Shown here piece after piece: positions 26,960-34,925 of a stretch of 64,000 nt of DNA. The stretch comes from Acidicapsa acidisoli (GTDB lineage: Bacteria; Acidobacteriota; Terriglobia; Terriglobales; Acidobacteriaceae): the NCBI RefSeq assembly GCF_025685625.1, contig NZ_JAGSYI010000002.1:496001-560000 (forward strand), given 5' to 3'. Below the pieces are notes generated by a model that had not been told where the DNA came from, made no database searches, and saw only the letters and a list, made by a program, of their open reading frames with translations. Numbering within the stretch: position 1 is the stretch's first letter; each line of letters starts with the position of its first letter. The translations under genes and the position numbers were made by a program.

Positions 26960-26978
26960 TGCAATTCCCGGAACTGCA
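26960..26978. promoter_or_regulatory. 19-bp near-perfect palindrome upstream of flgB
   Basis: TGCAATTCCCGGAACTGCA: nine-base arms with one mismatched pair around a central base. It lies 92-110 bases before the flgB start, in the gap after the sigma-54 activator gene. Read on the minus strand its last part, TTGCAT, would also fit a -12 box, but the matching -24 GG is missing. It could be an operator for the flagellar operon; this is inference. Confidence 0.45.
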
Positions 26979-27000
26979 TCACAGCACAAACAAAGCTTCT

Positions 27001-28446
27001 TCAATTCACCGGGACCAAGCCAAAATCAATCTCATCCCGAGAAATCACTGGCTCGTCTCCAGCCAGAATCGCGGCTCGCTCCAACACATGCTCCAACTCC
27101 CGCACGTTTCCTGGCCATGGGTGACCGGAGAGCTTTGACATGGCGCCGGGATCGATCCGCTTCACGGGCGACTTACGCCCCATCCTCTCCAGGAAATGAC
27201 CCACGAGTTGCGGCAGATCTTCCATGTGTTCCGACAGAGCCGGAGTCCGAATCAGAAAAACAGCCAGCCGGTAATACAAGTCGGCGCGAAACAGCCCCTT
27301 CTGCGCTAATTCCGCCATAGGCTGGTGGGTCGCGGCAACAATTCGCACATCTACCTTGACCCTCTCGTTATCCCCAATCCGCTGCAACTCGCCGCTCTCG
27401 AAGAACCGCAGGAGCTTCGATTGCAGCGCCAGCGGAATCTCACCGATCTCATCCAGAAACAGCGTTCCGCCGTCGGCCGACTCAATCCTCCCGATTCGCC
27501 CCTGTACCGCGCCGGTAAATGCACCCCGAGTGTGACCGAAAAGCTCCGCCTCAAGGAGTGCCTCGGGAATAGCCGCGCAATTGATGGCAACAAATGGTTT
27601 ACGGCTTCGGGTCGAAAGGCGGTGCAGCGCCTCGGCTACCAGTTCTTTTCCCGTCCCGGTCGGCCCCTCAATCAACACTGGAGTCGACCTGGCGGCAACC
27701 AAACGGATGCGGCGGCTCACATCCAGCATGACCGCGCTGGATCCGATCAGCTCCGGAATAGGTTCCGTCTGGGCCTCGCGGCGGGCAACAATCATTGCGG
27801 GCACTCCACCTCCGGCAAGAGAAACGGGAATTCCGGCTCCTTGCTGAGGCGACTGAGCCAGCCGAGTCAGATCGGTCGATTTGTCATTGCTGCTCTGCCT
27901 GGACGGGCTCTCCGAAGCCGACATACATACAGGATTTCTGAGCCCAGAGTCGAACGCTTGAGGGCGTTGTTGTCCACGGGCAAGAAAGAGTTGCGCGATG
28001 GAATCACTTCTTTCCTCCAATTCGGGCGCTGCCTGCCAGGACGCCGTGTCACTCTCCAGGCTCCGCAGTGCGTACAGTAACTCCTGGCGGTGAGGACTGC
28101 GAGTGCCCTCTTGAAATGGTGTGCCGTCGGTCATCATCACGTCGACAAGCGGGTTTTCGCGATGAAACTCCGATAGAAACTCGTTCACTTCCAGATCGGC
28201 CAGCCACGGATCGATGACCATCGCATCCAGTTGCGGCATCGCCGTTTTGGCAGCCAGCCAGGCTTCCGCGCCGCCGGGAGCTTCCAGAACCTGCCAGCGC
28301 AGGCCAGACAAACATTCGCGCAGCCGTGCGCGAAGGCTCGCATCGGCACTCGCAATCAGGACAGTCTTTGTTCGCGACCGGGTCGACACCAGCGGAGCGG
28401 TCGGTGCAACGATCGAATTTGCGGACGAAATGACACTGTGCAACAT
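27001..28446 (-). CDS. Sigma-54-dependent transcription activator lacking an HTH domain
   Basis: AAA+ activator of 481 residues. The N-terminal 27-130 resembles a receiver domain with D79 at the phospho-acceptor place, but the acidic pocket (IASADAS) and the end of the domain are degenerate. The central ATPase is intact: Walker A GPTGTGKELV (261-270), the sigma-54 contact loop GAFTGA (308-313), Walker B GTLFLDEIGEIP. The protein stops at residue 481, right after the AAA+ lid, so no Fis-type DNA-binding helix-turn-helix is present, as in Helicobacter FlgR. It stands directly upstream of flgB, so a role as master regulator of rod/hook genes is likely. RBS AGGAG before ATG 28446. Confidence 0.88.
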   Translation of the reverse strand: MLHSVISSANSIVAPTAPLVSTRSRTKTVLIASADASLRARLRECLSGLRWQVLEAPGGAEAWLAAKTAMPQLDAMVIDPWLADLEVNEFLSEFHRENPLVDVMMTDGTPFQEGTRSPHRQELLYALRSLESDTASWQAAPELEERSDSIAQLFLARGQQRPQAFDSGLRNPVCMSASESPSRQSSNDKSTDLTRLAQSPQQGAGIPVSLAGGGVPAMIVARREAQTEPIPELIGSSAVMLDVSRRIRLVAARSTPVLIEGPTGTGKELVAEALHRLSTRSRKPFVAINCAAIPEALLEAELFGHTRGAFTGAVQGRIGRIESADGGTLFLDEIGEIPLALQSKLLRFFESGELQRIGDNERVKVDVRIVAATHQPMAELAQKGLFRADLYYRLAVFLIRTPALSEHMEDLPQLVGHFLERMGRKSPVKRIDPGAMSKLSGHPWPGNVRELEHVLERAAILAGDEPVISRDEIDFGLVPVN

Positions 28447-28511
28447 GCGCTGCTCTCCTTGGATAGCGTTATGTAACTAAGAGTTGAGAATCGCTCTCTG
28501 AGTTCACTGCT

Positions 28512-29309
28512 TCAGGCGATCGGGACCGGACTGGATTCAGAACTGTTCAGCGGATCAGGATGCGCTATCGGAACCGTGCCCGCCAATGCGTTCCGGCTGT
28601 TTTGGGCTGCAAGCAAAGCCTGCACCGAAACCTGCATCTCCGTCTCGGTTGGCACCACATACCCCTGCCCGCGAACAGTGCGCAACAGGAAGCCCGGGGG
28701 AGGATCTTTCAGCTTGCGGCGCAAGTAGTTGATGTACACGTCGACGATGTTGGTCGTCTGGGCCGGCTCCATATCCCACACCGCATCCAGTAGTTCGACC
28801 CGGGAGACACACTGGCCTCGATTCAGCATCAGGTGCTCCAGCAGCGCGAACTCTTTGTTGGTCAGAGCGATTACCTGATTCCCCCGCCTTGCTGTATGCT
28901 CCAGCCGGTCTAGTTCAAGGTCTCCTGCTCGGAGAATCAATCTCGCCTCCCGTTTCCGCCGGACAAGTGCCCTGCACCGTGCGCGCAGTTCGTGCAGGCT
29001 GAACGGCTTCACCATCAGGTCGTCTGCGCCCAGATCAAGACACCGAATGCGCGTTTCCACTTCCTGCCGGCCGGTCAGGATCAAGATCGGCAGCTGAGGG
29101 TCGATAGCTCGCATTTCGGCAAGCGCCTGCTCCCCGTCCAGCACCGGCAGATTCAAATCCAGAATCGTCAAATCCGGGAGTTCGTCCCGAAATGCCCCCA
29201 GAGCCTCGACGCCGTCATAAGCACAACGCACCCGGTGACCGTCTGCTTCCATGCCTCGCCTCAAGAACATCGCCAGCGCCTGGTCGTCTTCGACTATCAG
29301 CAACTTCAT
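28512..29309 (-). CDS. OmpR/PhoB-family response regulator
   Basis: Two-domain regulator, 265 residues. The receiver has LIVEDDQALAMFLRRGME, the phospho-acceptor in LTILDLNLPVLDG and the lysine in DDLMVKPFSLHEL. The winged-helix output domain is typical (ALTNKEFALLEHLMLNRG, DVYINYLRRKL, VRGQGYVVP). About 30 residues follow the usual end. ATG at 29309 has GGGAG upstream. No histidine kinase is adjacent. It lies 65 bases upstream of the sigma-54 activator, so the two may be co-transcribed and act in a cascade. Confidence 0.9.
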   Translation of the reverse strand: MKLLIVEDDQALAMFLRRGMEADGHRVRCAYDGVEALGAFRDELPDLTILDLNLPVLDGEQALAEMRAIDPQLPILILTGRQEVETRIRCLDLGADDLMVKPFSLHELRARCRALVRRKREARLILRAGDLELDRLEHTARRGNQVIALTNKEFALLEHLMLNRGQCVSRVELLDAVWDMEPAQTTNIVDVYINYLRRKLKDPPPGFLLRTVRGQGYVVPTETEMQVSVQALLAAQNSRNALAGTVPIAHPDPLNSSESSPVPIA

Positions 29310-29553
29310 GAACTCGCTCCCGGAGGTCAGACGCCATGTATTTTTGCTGGCGGCAACTGCCTCACCTCCACACTGCCCTGTGAGCCGAAGGTGCCTCAAT
29401 GGAATTCCATTAGGAGAATCTGGAGAGTTCCGGGATTGGGAGAAGTTGAAAGGCATTCCCAAAAATGCTTCCAAATGGAACACTTCTGAGGGGAAGATCA
29501 TTGGAATCCTCCCACCGCGCCCGACAGCCTTCACAATCTGTTGGGGAAGGTAG

Positions 29554-29580
29554 AGCGAAAATAGTTCTGGCTATTTCGCT
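29554..29580. promoter_or_regulatory. Inverted repeat at the lexA promoter, candidate SOS box
   Basis: Arms AGCGAAAATAG and CTATTTCGCT around TTCTGG, perfect apart from one extra A in the left arm. It lies 22 bases before the lexA ATG and overlaps the expected -35 region. LexA usually represses its own gene through such a site. The sequence matches neither the E. coli nor the Bacillus box that I know. Confidence 0.6.
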
Positions 29581-29602
29581 TTTCATTCGCTAGAATGCGC
29601 CC

Positions 29603-30208
29603 ATGGCTGTTACACGCAGACAAAAAGAGGTTCTCGACTTCCTGGAATCGTTCGTCAACCGCAATGGCTACTCGCCTTCCTTTGAAGAGATCGCGCGAGG
29701 ATTGGATCTGAAGTCGCTTGCCACTGTTCACAAGCACATCACCAACCTCGAAAAGAAGGGGCTGCTGGACCGGGTTCACAATCGGAGCCGTTCCATCGAC
29801 GTTGTGCCTGTCGGCACGCGCACCCGGACCAGCGAGCGCTTGCCCCTGATGGGTAGAATTGCCGCCGGTCTTCCGGTCGAGGCGGCCGAGAACACCGAGA
29901 GCATCTCCTTGCATGATGTGGTGGGAAACAAGGATGTCTTCGCACTTGAGGTGCGGGGTGATTCGATGCGTGACGAGCACATCATCAGCGGCGACTACGT
30001 CCTCGTCGAACGCACCCGCACCGCCCGTCAAGGCGAGATTGTGGTCGCCCTGGTGCGCGGGTCGGAAACCACCTTAAAACGCTTTTATCTGGAAGGCGGC
30101 CAAGTACGCCTGCAACCGGCGAATCTAGAAATGGACCCCATCTTCGTCCCTGCCGCGCAGGTCGCAATTCAGGGACGAGTCCTTGGAGTCATCCGCCGCT
30201 ATCGCTGA
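29603..30208 (+). CDS. lexA: SOS repressor LexA
   Basis: Repressor of 201 residues, normal length. The N-terminal winged helix includes RQKEVLDFLESFVNRNGYSPS and SLATVHKHITNLEKKGLL. The protease domain has the Ala88-Gly89 self-cleavage bond in GRIAAGLP, the nucleophile Ser121 in RGDSM and Lys159 in TTLKRF. RecA-stimulated self-cleavage would release SOS genes. No ribosome-binding site precedes the ATG, while TAGAAT lies seven bases upstream, so the mRNA may be leaderless. It is transcribed divergently from the flagellar regulators and has a palindrome at its promoter. Confidence 0.96.
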   Translation: MAVTRRQKEVLDFLESFVNRNGYSPSFEEIARGLDLKSLATVHKHITNLEKKGLLDRVHNRSRSIDVVPVGTRTRTSERLPLMGRIAAGLPVEAAENTESISLHDVVGNKDVFALEVRGDSMRDEHIISGDYVLVERTRTARQGEIVVALVRGSETTLKRFYLEGGQVRLQPANLEMDPIFVPAAQVAIQGRVLGVIRRYR

Positions 30209-30227
30209 CTTATGGCTGTCTTAGAGA

Positions 30228-30267
30228 CAAAAAAGCGGCCAGGCATTAAAGCCGCCGGCCGCTTTTT
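30228..30267. terminator. Bidirectional terminator between lexA and trxA
   Basis: A symmetrical hairpin: AAAAAGCGGCC pairs with GGCCGCTTTTT around a 16-base loop, giving a T-run on both strands. It serves the convergent lexA and trxA genes, 20 bases past the lexA stop and a few bases past the trxA stop. Confidence 0.9.
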
Positions 30268-30273
30268 GATGTC

Positions 30274-30627
30274 TTAATTCACGCTGGCAGGAGACAATGC
30301 CAGAACGCGATTGACCTTTTCTTCGATCACTTCCCGGGGCACATACCCGACAATCTGATCTGCAACCTTACCACCCTTGAAGATCAGCAATGCCGGAATT
30401 CCGCGGATTCCATAACGCGAAGGCGTAGCGCCATTCTTGTCGACATCCACCTTGACTACCTTCAGTTTACCGGCATACGCCGTCGCTAAATCGTCAACGA
30501 TCGGGGCGATTGCCTTACAGGGGCCGCACCAAACCGCCCAAAAGTCTACCAGGACAGGCTGCTCCGATTGCAGCACTTCCTGATCGAACGTTGCATCACT
30601 CACTTCAAACACTGCGTTTCCGGCCAT
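30274..30627 (-). CDS. trxA: Thioredoxin
   Basis: Cytosolic disulfide reductase of 117 residues. It has the active site WCGPC in VLVDFWAVWCGPCKAIAPI, the buried lysine/aspartate core KVDVDKNGATPSRYGI, the cis-proline RGIPALLIFKGG, and VGYVPREVIEEKV. ATG at 30627 has GAGGAG upstream; the frame is open for 12 more codons. A 15-bp perfect palindrome lies just before the ribosome-binding site. It converges on lexA across a shared terminator. Confidence 0.96.
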   Translation of the reverse strand: MAGNAVFEVSDATFDQEVLQSEQPVLVDFWAVWCGPCKAIAPIVDDLATAYAGKLKVVKVDVDKNGATPSRYGIRGIPALLIFKGGKVADQIVGYVPREVIEEKVNRVLALSPASVN

Positions 30628-30641
30628 GATTCTCCTCGCGG

Positions 30642-30656
30642 TCTTGACAGTCAAGA
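30642..30656. promoter_or_regulatory. 15-bp palindrome in the trxA leader
   Basis: TCTTGACAGTCAAGA: two perfect seven-base arms around a central base, 15 bases before the trxA start codon and directly upstream of its GAGGAG. It may be an operator or a small leader stem. The rest of the 366-base gap to thrB (30628-30993) shows only the hairpin at 30795-30828 and no gene. Confidence 0.35.
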
Positions 30657-30794
30657 TTGCCACTCTCTGTCAGTCTAACCGCACCTGCCAGTTTATGAGA
30701 TGCAATTGATCGCCGGAAGTCGCAAAGGCAACGGTCTAGGGCTAAAAACCCAGAGCCCAAACTGCACCAAGCCCAAAATGAACCTGAATATAAA

Positions 30795-30828
30795 AGCGCC
30801 CGGACTCCATCAAGGAATCTCGGGCGCT
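30795..30828 (-). terminator. Terminator downstream of thrB
   Basis: Perfect 8-bp stem AGCGCCCG/CGGGCGCT with an 18-base loop; on the minus strand it is followed by TTTTA. It lies about 165 bases past the thrB stop, within the gap upstream of trxA, and probably ends the thrC-thrB transcript. Confidence 0.65.
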
Positions 30829-30993
30829 AGAGCAGCCCTCCCCCAGAACTGCCCACACGGTGAATCTAGGTTTTCTTCCGATCAAAAGCAAGAAATCTTA
30901 GGTAACACTGAAGGTAATCACCATCGGGGGATGTATTACTTGCTAACTACCATGGAATAAGCGGTTCAGCGGCGATAACTCCTTGCCTCTCCC

Positions 30994-31941
30994 TTATCTT
31001 TCCGCCGGTTCTAATTCATTGATGGAATTCAAGTTTCTTGTCACACCTCTTCGCTCAAACCGGACCGCCAGGATCTCCGCTTCCGCCTGTCCGGAAATAG
31101 CATCCCGAACCGCCTCGCAGGCGCCCGCGACCCATTCGTCTCCGGAAAGTACGAGCAAGACCGATGGTCCCGCGCCGCTCAAGGCTGCGCCCAGAATTCC
31201 CTCGCTCCCGGCTAGCGGAAGCAGAAGCGGCAGCAGCGGACAGATCTCCGATCGATATGGCTGGTGAATCCGGTCGGCCATCGCCGGACGCAGCAGGTCC
31301 CCGCGTCCCTGCGCAAAGGCGAGTCCCAGAAGAGCCGCCGCCTGAATATTTGCGACCGCATCGGCGCGCGAATACCTCTCCGGGAGCACGGCCCGCGCTT
31401 TGCTGGTGGCCAGCGGCGCCGTGGGCATCACAACCATCGCTCGCCAATCAGCGGGAGGCTCGACCCGCGCCGAGTGAATCACCCCACCTTCATAAGCGGC
31501 GACAACCATCCCTCCCAGCCAGCACGCGGCCGCGTTGTCCGGATGCCCTTCCAGCGCACACGCCTCTGACAGAATCCGCTCGCTGCTCCAGTTCAACCCG
31601 CCAAAATGCGAGGCAAGCGCAATCGCCGCCAGCCGTCCAGCCGCGGAAGAACCGCAGCCCATGCCCAACGGAATCTGATTCTCCATCCGCAGGGCCAGCG
31701 GAACCACGTCCCGCCCTTCCCGCGCCAGCAGAGTGCGATATGTCTCCAGAATGAGGTTGTCTTCCAGCCGCGAACACAAATCCGCATTCCGGCCCGCCGC
31801 AGAAATGGAGAATCGCTCAGCCTCTTCCGCTTCGACAATCAGATGAAAACCTAGCGCGACGGCGGCCGTATCAAAGGCTGCTCCCAGATTGGCCGAGGTC
31901 GCCGGCAATTGAAGTCGAATTGAGTCCACTGTCAGACCCAC
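30994..31941 (-). CDS. thrB: Homoserine kinase
   Basis: GHMP-family kinase of 315 residues that phosphorylates homoserine with ATP for threonine synthesis. It has the N-terminal LPATSANLGAAFDTAAVAL, the ATP-binding motif QIPLGMGCGSSAAGRLAAI, and the C-terminal GAALSGAGPSVLLVL. The GTG at 31941 overlaps the thrC stop by 10 bases and has AGGA upstream. It is translated together with threonine synthase, the next enzyme of the pathway. Confidence 0.95.
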   Translation of the reverse strand: MGLTVDSIRLQLPATSANLGAAFDTAAVALGFHLIVEAEEAERFSISAAGRNADLCSRLEDNLILETYRTLLAREGRDVVPLALRMENQIPLGMGCGSSAAGRLAAIALASHFGGLNWSSERILSEACALEGHPDNAAACWLGGMVVAAYEGGVIHSARVEPPADWRAMVVMPTAPLATSKARAVLPERYSRADAVANIQAAALLGLAFAQGRGDLLRPAMADRIHQPYRSEICPLLPLLLPLAGSEGILGAALSGAGPSVLLVLSGDEWVAGACEAVRDAISGQAEAEILAVRFERRGVTRNLNSINELEPAER

Positions 31942-33296
31942 CTGTCCTGAATTTCCTTGAGCGCCTTCAGCACTGCGTCCGGCGTGGCCTCAACTTCGAC
32001 AGCATTCCGGCGAAGCGGCTCCATCGTTGCAAGCACGGGTTCAGCCTCTTCCGGTTGCAGCAGCGTTCCACGGTGAAAATCGATCGTGTAGTCGGCATCC
32101 TTGAGAGTATGTCCGGTCAGGAGCAGCACGACTGTATCGGAGGGCGCAACCTTGCCTTCGGCCACCAGCTTTTTCAAGCCCGCCAGCGTCACTGCCGAAG
32201 CTGGCTCGCTGCCGATTCCCTCGCGGCCAATCTCGGCCTTGGCGACGGCGATTTCTCCCTCGCTCACATCCAGGCACCATCCGCCCGTCTCGTGAATCGT
32301 ATGCGCCGCCTTCCGCCACGAAGCCGGACTCCCGATCCGGATGGCTGTAGCCCTCGTATGCGCGGCCACCGGCTCCAGCTTCTTCCCGTCGTTCGCAGCA
32401 AAGCTCCGCGCCAGAGGATTCGCGCCCTCAGCCTGAATCACCGAGATCTTCGGCAATCGCGAAATCAGCCCCAGAGCCTTCATCTCGCGCAATCCCTTGC
32501 CCAGCGCCGAACTGTTTGCGAGATTCCCGCCGGGAACCAGAATATGCTCCGGTACGCTCCAGTCAAAGTACTCCGCAATCTCCAGCGCTGGTGTCTTCTG
32601 CCCTTCGAGCCGATATGGATTGACCGAGTTCAGCAGATAGATCGGCGCCTGCTGCACAATCGTCGAAAGCACACGTACGCAGCCGTCAAAATCCGTGTTG
32701 AGCTGGCATGTCACGGCGCCATAGTCCATCGCCTGCGACAGCTTTCCCCACGCAATCTTTCCCTGCGGAATCAGCACCAGGCACTTCAGTCCTGCCCGAG
32801 CCGCGTAAGCCGCCATCGCCGCCGAGGTGTTTCCCGTCGACGCGCAGGCCACCCACTCAAAACCCCGCTCCTTGGCAACGCTCAACGCTGCTGTCATGCC
32901 GGTATCTTTGAACGAGCCGGTCGGATTCATGCCCTGATGCTTGGCAAAAACCTGATCCACGCCAAGCGCCTTGGCCGTCCTCGGCAGGTGGTACAGAGGA
33001 GTGTTTCCCTCCTGCAACGTCACGGCATTTCCGAAGCTATCCAGAATCGGCAGCAATTCGCGAAAACGCCAGACACCAGAGCGGTCAAGGAGTTCAGAAG
33101 ACGCCCGCCGTTCGCGCCACAACCACTTCAAGGCCCCGGCATTGGGACGGTCCGTGCCGCCCACCAGGCCCCAGCCCGGATACTCCACTTCAAAGAGGTC
33201 GCCGCACTCTTTACAACGAAAGATCGAACCAGCCTGATCTCCGCGAATGCGCACACCGCAGCCGAAACAACGCAACTGATGCAGATTGTCGTTCAT
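31932..33296 (-). CDS. thrC: Threonine synthase
   Basis: PLP enzyme of 454 residues converting O-phosphohomoserine to threonine. An N-terminal zinc-ribbon-like part has CFGCG and CKECG. The PLP lysine lies in NPTGSFKDTGM, and ASTGNTSAAMAAYAARAGLK and VPGGNLANSSALGKG bind the cofactor phosphate. This is the longer plant-type/archaeal-type threonine synthase. ATG at 33296 is preferred. It forms an operon with thrB, which overlaps it. Confidence 0.95.
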   Translation of the reverse strand: MNDNLHQLRCFGCGVRIRGDQAGSIFRCKECGDLFEVEYPGWGLVGGTDRPNAGALKWLWRERRASSELLDRSGVWRFRELLPILDSFGNAVTLQEGNTPLYHLPRTAKALGVDQVFAKHQGMNPTGSFKDTGMTAALSVAKERGFEWVACASTGNTSAAMAAYAARAGLKCLVLIPQGKIAWGKLSQAMDYGAVTCQLNTDFDGCVRVLSTIVQQAPIYLLNSVNPYRLEGQKTPALEIAEYFDWSVPEHILVPGGNLANSSALGKGLREMKALGLISRLPKISVIQAEGANPLARSFAANDGKKLEPVAAHTRATAIRIGSPASWRKAAHTIHETGGWCLDVSEGEIAVAKAEIGREGIGSEPASAVTLAGLKKLVAEGKVAPSDTVVLLLTGHTLKDADYTIDFHRGTLLQPEEAEPVLATMEPLRRNAVEVEATPDAVLKALKEIQDRWV

Positions 33297-33356
33297 CCTA
33301 AGTGTTAGCCTACCAGCAAGCACCCAGAAGCCGGGTGAACATCGAAAGAAGACCCA

Positions 33357-34211
33357 ATGTTCGAATTCCTGAACCGTTCTAAATCGATATCGCAGATCGT
33401 CGTAAAACGAGACCCCGCGTGCCGGCCGATTTTCATGGCCATGGCCCTCGCGCTTCTGGCCATGGTGTCGACGTCAATCTCCGCTCACGCCCAGACGGCT
33501 CCCCTGCGCATCGCCGCGGCAGCTGATCTACAGCCTGTCCTGCCGCCCATTCTGAATCAGTTCCGCGAGTCCACCGGGATTGAGGTTCAAGCCACCTACC
33601 AGGCTTCCGCCGCCCTCACGACGCAGATTCTCAACGGCGCTCCCTTCGATCTGTTTCTCTCCGCTGATCTCAGCTATCCCAAGCGCCTGCTGGATGCCGG
33701 AAAGGCAGACACAGCGGGCCTTTCTAACTCCGCGTCGCCCGTCTCCTACGCGCGCGGCACGCTCGTACTGTGGACCCGCAAGGATGGTCACTGGCCCAAC
33801 CCAACCCTTGAAACCCTTCGCGATCCATCGCTGCAACGCATCGCCATCGCCAACCCCGACCGCGCCCCCTACGGCCGCGCCGCCATCGCCGCACTCACCA
33901 ATCTCAAACTGCTAGATACCCTCAAGCCAAAGTTCGTAACCGCTGAAAACATCTCCCAGACAGCGCAGTTCGCCGAAACCGGCAACGCCGATGCCGGACT
34001 GATCTCTCTCACCTCGGCTAAAACCGAGCACCTTGCGTCCATCGGCAGTTACTTCGTCATCCCAGGTAATCTCTATCCTCCCATCGAGCAGGGCGCGGTC
34101 ATCGTCAGCAACACACCGCAGCGCCAGAATGCCCATCGGTTCCTGGAATTCCTCCTGTCCCCGCCCATCCAACAGCAGCTCGCCAAAAGCGGCCTTACAC
34201 CCGTGAATTAG
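33357..34211 (+). CDS. modA: Molybdate ABC transporter substrate-binding protein ModA
   Basis: Periplasmic molybdate-binding protein, 284 residues. A signal peptide lies at residues 25-47 (MAMALALLAMVSTSISAHAQ), preceded by an unusually long basic N-terminus, so an internal ATG at 33435 is a possible true start. The mature part begins PLRIAAAADLQPVLPPIL and has YQASAALTTQILNGAPFDLF, ADLSYPKRL and ANPDRAPYGRAA, all typical of ModA. It is followed after three bases by modB. Confidence 0.92.
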   Translation: MFEFLNRSKSISQIVVKRDPACRPIFMAMALALLAMVSTSISAHAQTAPLRIAAAADLQPVLPPILNQFRESTGIEVQATYQASAALTTQILNGAPFDLFLSADLSYPKRLLDAGKADTAGLSNSASPVSYARGTLVLWTRKDGHWPNPTLETLRDPSLQRIAIANPDRAPYGRAAIAALTNLKLLDTLKPKFVTAENISQTAQFAETGNADAGLISLTSAKTEHLASIGSYFVIPGNLYPPIEQGAVIVSNTPQRQNAHRFLEFLLSPPIQQQLAKSGLTPVN

Positions 34212-34214
34212 CCC

Positions 34215-34925
34215 ATGGATTGGCAGGCTCTCACACTCACCCTCAAACTCTCCGCAATCACCACCGCAATTCTGCTCTGCCTCGCAATCCCTCTTGCCGC
34301 ATGGCTTGCCTTGGGGCGCTCTCGCTGGCGTCTTCTCGCACAGGCCGTCACGGGGCTGCCGCTCGTCTTGCCTCCTACCGTGCTGGGATTCTACCTCCTG
34401 ATTCTGCTCGGCCCCCGAACCGGCTTCGGCCGCGCTATCGCATCGCTCCTCGGTCATCCTCTGGCCTTTTCCTTTGAAGGACTCGTCGTCGGCTCCGCCA
34501 TCTATAGCCTGCCCTTCGCCGTACAACCCATCGTCGCTGGATTCGCCGCAGTCGACTCGTCACTGATTGACGCTGCGCGCCTTCTCGGAGCCAGCCCGCT
34601 CCGCCTCGTCCGGACAATCCTCGTCCCCCTGGCCAGCCGCTCGCTGCTTGCCGCCGCTGTACTCAGCTTCCTGCACACCATTGGCGAATTCGGCGTCGTC
34701 CTCATGCTTGGCGGAGACATCCCCGGAGCCACACGCACCCTCTCGCTCGTCCTCTTCAACCAGGTCGAGGGATTCGACTACGCCGCCGCAAACCGAACCG
34801 CAACTCTGCTCTTCGTCCTGTGCCTCGCCGCTTTGGTCGTCGTCTACGCTGGGCCGAATAATCTCGCAACCGGTCCAACCAGCAGCAATTCCCGCAGTCG
34901 CAATCGTGGGAGTGGCAATGATTGA
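34215..34925 (+). CDS. modB: Molybdate ABC transporter permease ModB
   Basis: Membrane permease of 236 residues with about five helices. It has LTLKLSAITTAILLCLAIPL at the start, the ModB hallmark LPPTVLGFYLLILLG, and the ABC-contact loop DAARLLGASPLRLVRTILVPL, then HTIGEFGVVLMLGGDIPG. It starts three bases after modA and overlaps modC by eight bases. The last 30 residues are a polar tail. Confidence 0.95.
   Translation: MDWQALTLTLKLSAITTAILLCLAIPLAAWLALGRSRWRLLAQAVTGLPLVLPPTVLGFYLLILLGPRTGFGRAIASLLGHPLAFSFEGLVVGSAIYSLPFAVQPIVAGFAAVDSSLIDAARLLGASPLRLVRTILVPLASRSLLAAAVLSFLHTIGEFGVVLMLGGDIPGATRTLSLVLFNQVEGFDYAAANRTATLLFVLCLAALVVVYAGPNNLATGPTSSNSRSRNRGSGND

Noticed and set aside
26880-26960. 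Sigma-54 promoter directly before flgB
   Set aside because: A TTGCAT is present but the -24 GG is absent; a second candidate has wrong spacing.
31920-33308. 462-codon plus-strand open frame opposite thrC
   Set aside because: Arg/His/Gln-rich shadow of threonine synthase without any recognisable domain or ribosome-binding site.
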